Positions 59,222 to 64,000 of a stretch of 64,000 nucleotides of DNA are shown here, one piece after another. The notes under the pieces were generated by a model that worked only from the letters and a program-made list of their open reading frames with translations, did not search any database and was not told the DNA's origin. The translations under genes and the position numbers were made by a program. Each line of letters begins with the position of its first letter. The first letter of the stretch is position 1. The stretch spans positions 2,108,001-2,172,000 of the forward strand of contig NZ_CP050134.2 in the NCBI RefSeq assembly GCF_011612265.2, given 5' to 3'. The DNA is from Corynebacterium matruchotii (GTDB lineage: Bacteria > Actinomycetota > Actinomycetes > Mycobacteriales > Mycobacteriaceae).

Positions 59222-60250
59222 TCACTCCGATACTAGGGGGATTTCAACTTCCAGAGAGGTATCAGTACCAATCGATAATGCCGACGGCTGAGCACCTTCA
59301 TGAATCAGTTGGGCGGCTAACGCTGCGATCATTACACCATTATCTGTGCACAGTGTAAACCTGGGAACCCTAAGCTCAATGCCCGCAGATTGACAACGCC
59401 GGCCTGCCAATTCCCGCAAGCGAGAATTGGCCGCCACGCCACCACCGAGAAGTAACACTTGCGCCCCTGTGTCCTTGCATGCCCGAATAGCTTTGAGGGT
59501 CAGCACATCACATACCGCTTCCTGGAATGATGCGCACACATCTTCGATAGAAATTGTGGAGTTGTTTCGCTCTGCCTGCTCCACATAGCGGGCAACGGCG
59601 GTCTTTAGGCCGGAAAAGGAAAAATCGTAGGGGCTATTTTTCAGCCCCCGGGGAAATGCGATGGCCTTTTTATTGCCCTGCTGCGCAAGCTTGTCGATAA
59701 TTGGCCCACCGGGATACCCCAGCCCCAATAGTCGCGCTACCTTGTCATAGGCCTCCCCGGCGGCGTCGTCAAGCGTGGAGCCTAGTTCCCGCATAGGCTT
59801 CCCCACCGCAGTAACCTCCAGGAGCTGCGTGTGGCCACCAGACACCAAAAGCGCAATAGCATGCGGCAAAGGCTCACCCTCCAAATTCGCCACCGCGACA
59901 TGCCCACCAAGGTGGTTGACACCATAGAATGGCACACCCCAAGCCGCGGCATAAGCCTTGGCTGCGGACGCACCCACCAGCAGGGCACCGGCTAACCCAG
60001 GCCCCACCGTTGCGGCGACAGCATCGGGGGCCGTAATGCCAGCTTCAGATAGCGCCGCATGCATCACCGGTTGCATGGCCTCCAGATGGGCGCGCGATGC
60101 GATCTCGGGGACCACACCGCCAAAACGAGCATGTTGGTCCATGGAACTGGCAACCGCATCGGCAAGGATGGTCATGGTGCCATCTGCCGCCAAGTCGATG
60201 ATGCCCACACCTGTTTCATCGCAGGATGATTCGATGCCCAGGATAATCAT
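59222..60250 (-). CDS. tsaD: tRNA N6-threonylcarbamoyladenosine transferase subunit TsaD
   Basis: Transfers the threonylcarbamoyl group to A37 of ANN-decoding tRNAs in the cytoplasm. 342 residues. The metal-binding motif is in [16 protein letters not shown] with its His, the nucleotide-binding [13 protein letters not shown] starts the protein, and [19 protein letters not shown] and [11 protein letters not shown] are all intact. Four-base overlap with rimI. It works with TsaB and TsaE encoded upstream. Confidence 0.97.
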   Translation of the reverse strand: MIILGIESSCDETGVGIIDLAADGTMTILADAVASSMDQHARFGGVVPEIASRAHLEAMQPVMHAALSEAGITAPDAVAATVGPGLAGALLVGASAAKAYAAAWGVPFYGVNHLGGHVAVANLEGEPLPHAIALLVSGGHTQLLEVTAVGKPMRELGSTLDDAAGEAYDKVARLLGLGYPGGPIIDKLAQQGNKKAIAFPRGLKNSPYDFSFSGLKTAVARYVEQAERNNSTISIEDVCASFQEAVCDVLTLKAIRACKDTGAQVLLLGGGVAANSRLRELAGRRCQSAGIELRVPRFTLCTDNGVMIAALAAQLIHEGAQPSALSIGTDTSLEVEIPLVSE

Positions 60251-60723
60251 GGGTTTGTCCTATCCCTTTCGCTTAATCGTGGCCGCAACATAGTGTATGC
60301 ATCGGCGCCAGACGGCATATAATACCCCTTCCGCACCCCTATCGTCGCAAATCCGTAGCTGTGGTACAACGCCATCGCCGGCTCATTGTCGGTACGAACT
60401 TCAAGGAATATCGGGGCGTCCTGGGCGTCCGCGATGCGGGTAAAAGCATCCATAAAGAGCTTGCCGACGCCACGGCCTTGGTACGTGGGATCCACCGCAA
60501 TGGTGCGAATCTCACATTCCGCATCATCAGGAGGCCCCAACACCGCCATACCGGCGTATCCCACAAGCCGCCCAGAAATTTCTACGCCAAAATATTTTGT
60601 TAGAACATGGGTAATCTCTGACTGAAACTCTTCAACAGACCAAGGTGAGTCACCCGGGAATAGGAGTTGTTCCAGCTCGGCGCACCATGGGGCATCAGCG
60701 AGGGTCAGTTCCCGAAGCTTCAT
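60247..60723 (-). CDS. rimI: Ribosomal protein S18 N-acetyltransferase RimI
   Basis: GNAT-family acetyltransferase of 158 residues that acetylates the N-terminus of ribosomal protein S18. The acetyl-CoA-binding motif is [18 protein letters not shown] with the R-x-x-G-x-G core, followed by [19 protein letters not shown]. Four-base overlaps on both sides place it in the tsaB-rimI-tsaD unit, its usual place. Confidence 0.95.
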   Translation of the reverse strand: MKLRELTLADAPWCAELEQLLFPGDSPWSVEEFQSEITHVLTKYFGVEISGRLVGYAGMAVLGPPDDAECEIRTIAVDPTYQGRGVGKLFMDAFTRIADAQDAPIFLEVRTDNEPAMALYHSYGFATIGVRKGYYMPSGADAYTMLRPRLSERDRTNP

Positions 60724-61406
60724 GATTCTTTCCGAACTATCGCTGGTGACGGCGCTTTTTTGGTGGGTTCTTTCGCATCTGGGCGCCGTAAATACAGCGG
60801 TTGCAATGGTTCAGGTTTGCCCGTGAAATCGGCCACCGCCACGAGATCCGCGGGAAGCGGCACACCCGAAACTACTGTGGTTTCCTGCAGCACCGCAGGC
60901 AACATCGGCGCTAGTTTTGCCGGCACACTCATCACATCCACACGATCAAGTCGATAGTCGGATTCCGGCGTGGGCTCCCCAAGCCGAGCGGGTTGGCATA
61001 CCTCGGGGCCGGCTACTCGCTGCCCCCCATGATAAGACGACCAATAGACTTCTTTACGACGCGCATCGGTGGCCACTAGAAGGTTATCCGGATCTCCCAG
61101 GTTATGGGCTATAGCATCGTGAGTAGGCACACCATACACGGGGATATGGCGAGCATCGCCAAAGGCAGCGGCGGTGGCCATGCCGACCCGAAGCCCGGTA
61201 AACGGGCCTGGCCCCACTCCCACCACAATGGCATCAAGATCCGAGAATGTGAGGTGGGCGTCGTTAAGCATGCGTAATGTTGCAGGTACCAGAAGCTCAT
61301 TGTGCGCACGGGAATCGTTGAGCACCGTTTCGCTTCGGGTAGCACCATCGCACACTACGCCCACAATCAGCGCGGGCGTAGCGGTATCAATCGCAAGAAT
61401 GTTCAT
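60720..61406 (-). CDS. tsaB: tRNA t6A modification protein TsaB
   Basis: 228-residue TsaD paralogue without its own catalytic metal site; it forms the TsaB-TsaD-TsaE complex. N-terminal ILAIDTATPALIVGV and the central VGVGPGPFTGLRVGMATA are characteristic. Overlaps rimI by four bases. Confidence 0.95.
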   Translation of the reverse strand: MNILAIDTATPALIVGVVCDGATRSETVLNDSRAHNELLVPATLRMLNDAHLTFSDLDAIVVGVGPGPFTGLRVGMATAAAFGDARHIPVYGVPTHDAIAHNLGDPDNLLVATDARRKEVYWSSYHGGQRVAGPEVCQPARLGEPTPESDYRLDRVDVMSVPAKLAPMLPAVLQETTVVSGVPLPADLVAVADFTGKPEPLQPLYLRRPDAKEPTKKAPSPAIVRKES

Positions 61407-61409
61407 ATA

Positions 61410-61886
61410 TTAACTCACCAAATTCCAGGCACCAGACTGGGACTTTTTCAACGGCAACAACGAGTCAGCTCTAAACGACTGCTCCTTCTGAGTGCATAGA
61501 TCCGCAACCCGACGTTCCAGCTTCTCCACCCGAAAACCTGACGTATTATCAGAGAGAAGTAAATAATTATATTCGCTGGTAATTGGCTTCTCTGGCAGGT
61601 GAAGTTTCGCAGCATCTATCTTAAACTTAGCGGCAACAGACTGCCGAGTCTCCCCGGGACACACCACAGTGGCTGCTACATAATTATCGCCATAAATATC
61701 AACCAGTCGCACAGCAGAAACCCGTAACCCCGCAGCATCAAGCTTTTCGATAGTTCTTTCGAAATTACCCTCTTGATCGGCCAGTTCGGTATTTGTATGA
61801 GCCGAATAAATCATGCCAATAACCAGCAACAGCATGCCGGCAACACCTGACGCAACAATAATGCGCAGTGTGGGGCTTAGATTCAT
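61410..61886 (-). CDS. Hypothetical membrane-anchored protein
   Basis: 158 residues with one N-terminal membrane segment (about 8-28) and a mixed alpha/beta outer domain. Two Cys (VVCPGETRQ and ADLCTQKE) could form a disulfide. No family recognised. It sits between tsaE and tsaB on the same strand, three bases before tsaB, so it is probably part of the operon. Confidence 0.75.
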   Translation of the reverse strand: MNLSPTLRIIVASGVAGMLLLVIGMIYSAHTNTELADQEGNFERTIEKLDAAGLRVSAVRLVDIYGDNYVAATVVCPGETRQSVAAKFKIDAAKLHLPEKPITSEYNYLLLSDNTSGFRVEKLERRVADLCTQKEQSFRADSLLPLKKSQSGAWNLVS

Positions 61887-61947
61887 ATCAGTTTCACTTT
61901 CGTCTTAAAATCCAATGAAATCAGGCGGGCGGGCCATCCAGGCACGC

Positions 61948-62436
61948 CTAACTTTCCGATGTCTCCACGATCCGCCATGAAATGTAGCGTGCTTGCGAAC
62001 TGGGGTCTTCTCGGACAGCAGCTTCCCTGTCGATTGTAACAAGCAGGTATTGCGGCACGAGTTGCCCGACTAGCCCCCCGCCCCATTCCGCTACCACCAC
62101 GGCATCGTCCAGCTCAGTGTCTAAATCCAGGGAGTCGAGACCGCCTGATGCATCATGGTCCAAGAGTCGGTAGGCGTCAACATGTATGAGCGTGGGACCA
62201 CCGCTGAGAGATGGGTGTTCCCGGGCGATGATAAATGTTGGTGACGTTACTCGGCCTTTCACACCCATTCCGCGAGCCAAGCCTTGGGTGAAGGTAGTTT
62301 TACCCGCCCCTACCGGACCATCGAGAATCACCACGTCACCAGCCTCCAGGGCGGCACCGAGCTCGGCAGCTAACTCCTGCGTGTCTTCCGGGGTCTCTAG
62401 CCTGCGACTACCGGATGTTGGGAACATATCACGCAT
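61948..62436 (-). CDS. tsaE: tRNA t6A modification ATPase TsaE
   Basis: 162-residue P-loop ATPase needed for cycling of the t6A complex. Walker A GPVGAGKTTFTQGLARG, then the family motif VTSPTFIIAREHP, IHVDAYRL and VVVAEWGGG are visible. The ATG at 62436 overlaps the end of alr by eight bases; an ATG four codons upstream is possible. Confidence 0.95.
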   Translation of the reverse strand: MRDMFPTSGSRRLETPEDTQELAAELGAALEAGDVVILDGPVGAGKTTFTQGLARGMGVKGRVTSPTFIIAREHPSLSGGPTLIHVDAYRLLDHDASGGLDSLDLDTELDDAVVVAEWGGGLVGQLVPQYLLVTIDREAAVREDPSSQARYISWRIVETSES

Positions 62437-63565
62437 GCTGACCCCCAAGGTAGCGGCGCACGGTGCGTCCTGTTGGCGCGCAAATCACCGCATAATTAAT
62501 GTCTTGAATCCTTGAGGCCAACTCGGTGGCGCTCATGCCGCCAGGCCCGAAGATAATTGCTTCATCACCTGGGCGTACGTTGTGTGGGTTATCCCCCAAA
62601 TCAATGACAAACTGATCCATGCATATCCGCCCTACCTGCGGATACCTGTGCCCACCAATGGTGACTTCCACGTGATTTTGGGCGCGCCGCGGCAACCCAT
62701 CGGCATAACCTGCGGGAATGACCGCCAAGTACCCCGGCTTGGCTGCCCGCCAGGTGAGGTTATAGCTGGTCCCTTCACCTGGTTCGATGGGTTTAACCAC
62801 GGTTACCTTCCCAACCCAGCTCATTGCAGGTTGCAAGCCATAATCGTTGCCATCGGCGAGCGGGCTATAACCATAAACAGCGAGTCCAGGGCGAACCATC
62901 TCGTGGTAAAAATCGGGGCGAGTGAGCACTGCGGGCGAATTGCTGAGGTGGTTGACGGGCAGCTCTAAACCGAGTTTTCGACCCAGGGCAATGGCCCGAT
63001 TGAATGCGGCGGCTTGGGTATCGTTGGCCGGGTTACCGGGTTCATCAGCGCAGGCCAGGTGGCTCATGACCCCAGTTACCTCAATGTTCCCAGTCGCAGT
63101 GCCCGCATCCTTAAGCAGGGTGAATACCGCCTCCCATTGGGATTCATCCACGCCCGAACGATGTAACCCCGTATCAATTTTTATGGTAGTTTGGACGAGT
63201 TTTTCCGGCTTGCCAGCAGCATACTTCACGATGGCCTGAGCGTGAGCCATGGAAACCACCGCCAGATGAATGTTAGCGTCTAGGGCAGCAGCAAAATCCT
63301 GTTCAGGCGACCAAATCCAACACAATATGGGAGCGGTAATACCGGCTTCGCGGAGTTCTAAGGCTTCGGCAAGAGTGGCCACACCTAATTGGTCGGCACC
63401 ATTAGCTAGGACTGTGCGAGCAACGGGAATCGCTCCGTGATTATAGCCATCCGCTTTCACCACACACATTAATTGCGCTGGCTGAACCAGGTTTTTGAGG
63501 ATCCGAGTATTGGTTGCTATGGCATCTAGGTCGATGACGGTTTCCAACAAATTCACGACAACCAT
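62429..63565 (-). CDS. alr: Alanine racemase
   Basis: PLP enzyme that makes D-alanine for peptidoglycan. About 378 residues. The PLP lysine is in CVVKADGYNHG; the second catalytic Tyr is in GTSYNLTW, and MVRPGLAVYGYSPL and GRICMDQFVIDLG are typical. I use the ATG at 63565 (MVVVNLLETVIDL). First gene of the alr-tsaE-hypothetical-tsaB-rimI-tsaD run. Confidence 0.96.
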   Translation of the reverse strand: MVVVNLLETVIDLDAIATNTRILKNLVQPAQLMCVVKADGYNHGAIPVARTVLANGADQLGVATLAEALELREAGITAPILCWIWSPEQDFAAALDANIHLAVVSMAHAQAIVKYAAGKPEKLVQTTIKIDTGLHRSGVDESQWEAVFTLLKDAGTATGNIEVTGVMSHLACADEPGNPANDTQAAAFNRAIALGRKLGLELPVNHLSNSPAVLTRPDFYHEMVRPGLAVYGYSPLADGNDYGLQPAMSWVGKVTVVKPIEPGEGTSYNLTWRAAKPGYLAVIPAGYADGLPRRAQNHVEVTIGGHRYPQVGRICMDQFVIDLGDNPHNVRPGDEAIIFGPGGMSATELASRIQDINYAVICAPTGRTVRRYLGGQHA

Positions 63566-64000
63566 TGTGCCATCAGGAGCGTAAAGCACCGAACTGAAAG
63601 CATCTTCACGATGCCACCAAGCTTGCTTTACTATCGGAATCTAATGAACTACATAATGAGCTGCAGCAACAGTCAAGTACAAAAGCTGGTTTCAGACATG
63701 ACGAGTACATGCCAACACTTGCTGATGTCCGCCAACATCTGCCAACGCCTCCCTGCGCCTACTAGCTGGTGCCCACATGCTACTCATATCACATGTGCTG
63801 AGCTGGAGTTCTGGTTAGAAGCGTTCCTACACGCCACAAACCCCCAGGCAGAAAAACAGCACAATCGTTACCCCAGCTCAGCACAATTGCGACAACACAC
63901 CTCACAAGCGATAGCAACCTCGAAGCCCAGTGAAACCACGTGCAAACCCCGCAAAACCACCCGAAAACCACCTTCAAACCCCACACACCACCCCGTAGCA
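63566..64000. other. alr upstream region with one type 2 repeat
   Basis: 435 bases to the window end containing the unit at 63795 and the alr promoter. Nothing else recognised. Confidence 0.6.
63795..63884 (-). repeat. Intergenic palindromic repeat, type 2
   Basis: 90 bp, perfect 11-base ends GTGCTGAGCTG and CAGCTCAGCAC. Its interior is a diverged homologue of the 17504 copy (CTGGT-AG, C-TAC-C-CACAAAC-CCCAGGC and AGCACAA align). Confidence 0.88.

Overview
The window reads as a stretch of a Corynebacterium chromosome, or that of a very close mycolata relative. The evidence is the gene order: pmmB-upp; xth and trpS beside the monomeric isocitrate dehydrogenase; metY and metX; folD-DUF3017-trmL; an EsrISR-like PspC sensor locus; guaA, guaB3, guaB; sigD-rsdA; groES-groEL1; and alr-tsaE-tsaB-rimI-tsaD. 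A probable McbR-type operator before metX, a CIRCE element before groES and probable leaderless promoters fit the same group. No rRNA, tRNA, CRISPR array, complete insertion sequence or prophage was seen.

Layout. 1-10.6 kb: the 3' part of pmmB, a HTH regulator, upp, a two-gene NlpC/P60 unit, a conserved hypothetical, a degenerate adenosine-deaminase-like protein, a D,D-carboxypeptidase, a YihY membrane protein and trpS. 10.6-17.1 kb: small membrane protein, xth, icd, an NADAR protein, an S51 peptidase-like protein and an MBL-fold hydrolase. 17.1-28.9 kb: metY and metX (direct-sulfhydrylation methionine route), separated by nucleoside hydrolase iunH, an MFS transporter gene with an in-frame stop codon, a dicarboxylate/amino-acid symporter, a membrane protein and a frameshifted small secreted gene; then DUF3017-folD and trmL. 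29-38 kb: a methyltransferase with a long Ala/Lys/Pro tail, two bPH2 membrane proteins, the metQNI methionine importer, a sucrase/ferredoxin-like protein and an AMIN-like lipoprotein. 37.9-42.7 kb: TIGR03943/YraQ permease pair joined to an EsrSR-like two-component system, with EsrI divergent. 43-44.4 kb: an accessory two-gene module resembling toxin-antitoxin loci. 44.4-54.7 kb: purine genes (guaA, guaB3, guaB), an EamA exporter, DUF5319 and rsdA-sigD. 54.9-63.6 kb: a DUF559 protein, groEL1-groES, the t6A tRNA modification genes and alr.

The strongest unexplained signal is a family of palindromic intergenic repeats. About 21 complete units and 4 partial ones occur in eleven intergenic regions and never inside a recognised gene. 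Each unit is bounded by GTGCTGAGCTG and its inverse complement. There are three architectures. Type 1 is 71-72 bp: 16 fixed bases, a core of 28-29 bases whose sequence differs in nearly every copy, then 27 fixed bases. Type 2 is 90-92 bp (one copy 124 bp) and ends in GTTACCCC plus the arm. Type 3 has the same arm extension at both ends. Neighbouring units are repeatedly 76-78 bp apart, and one 239-bp two-unit block is present twice, in inverse orientation and about 35 kb apart, with only two differences. This looks like a mobile or structured-RNA repeat family that I cannot match to a named one.
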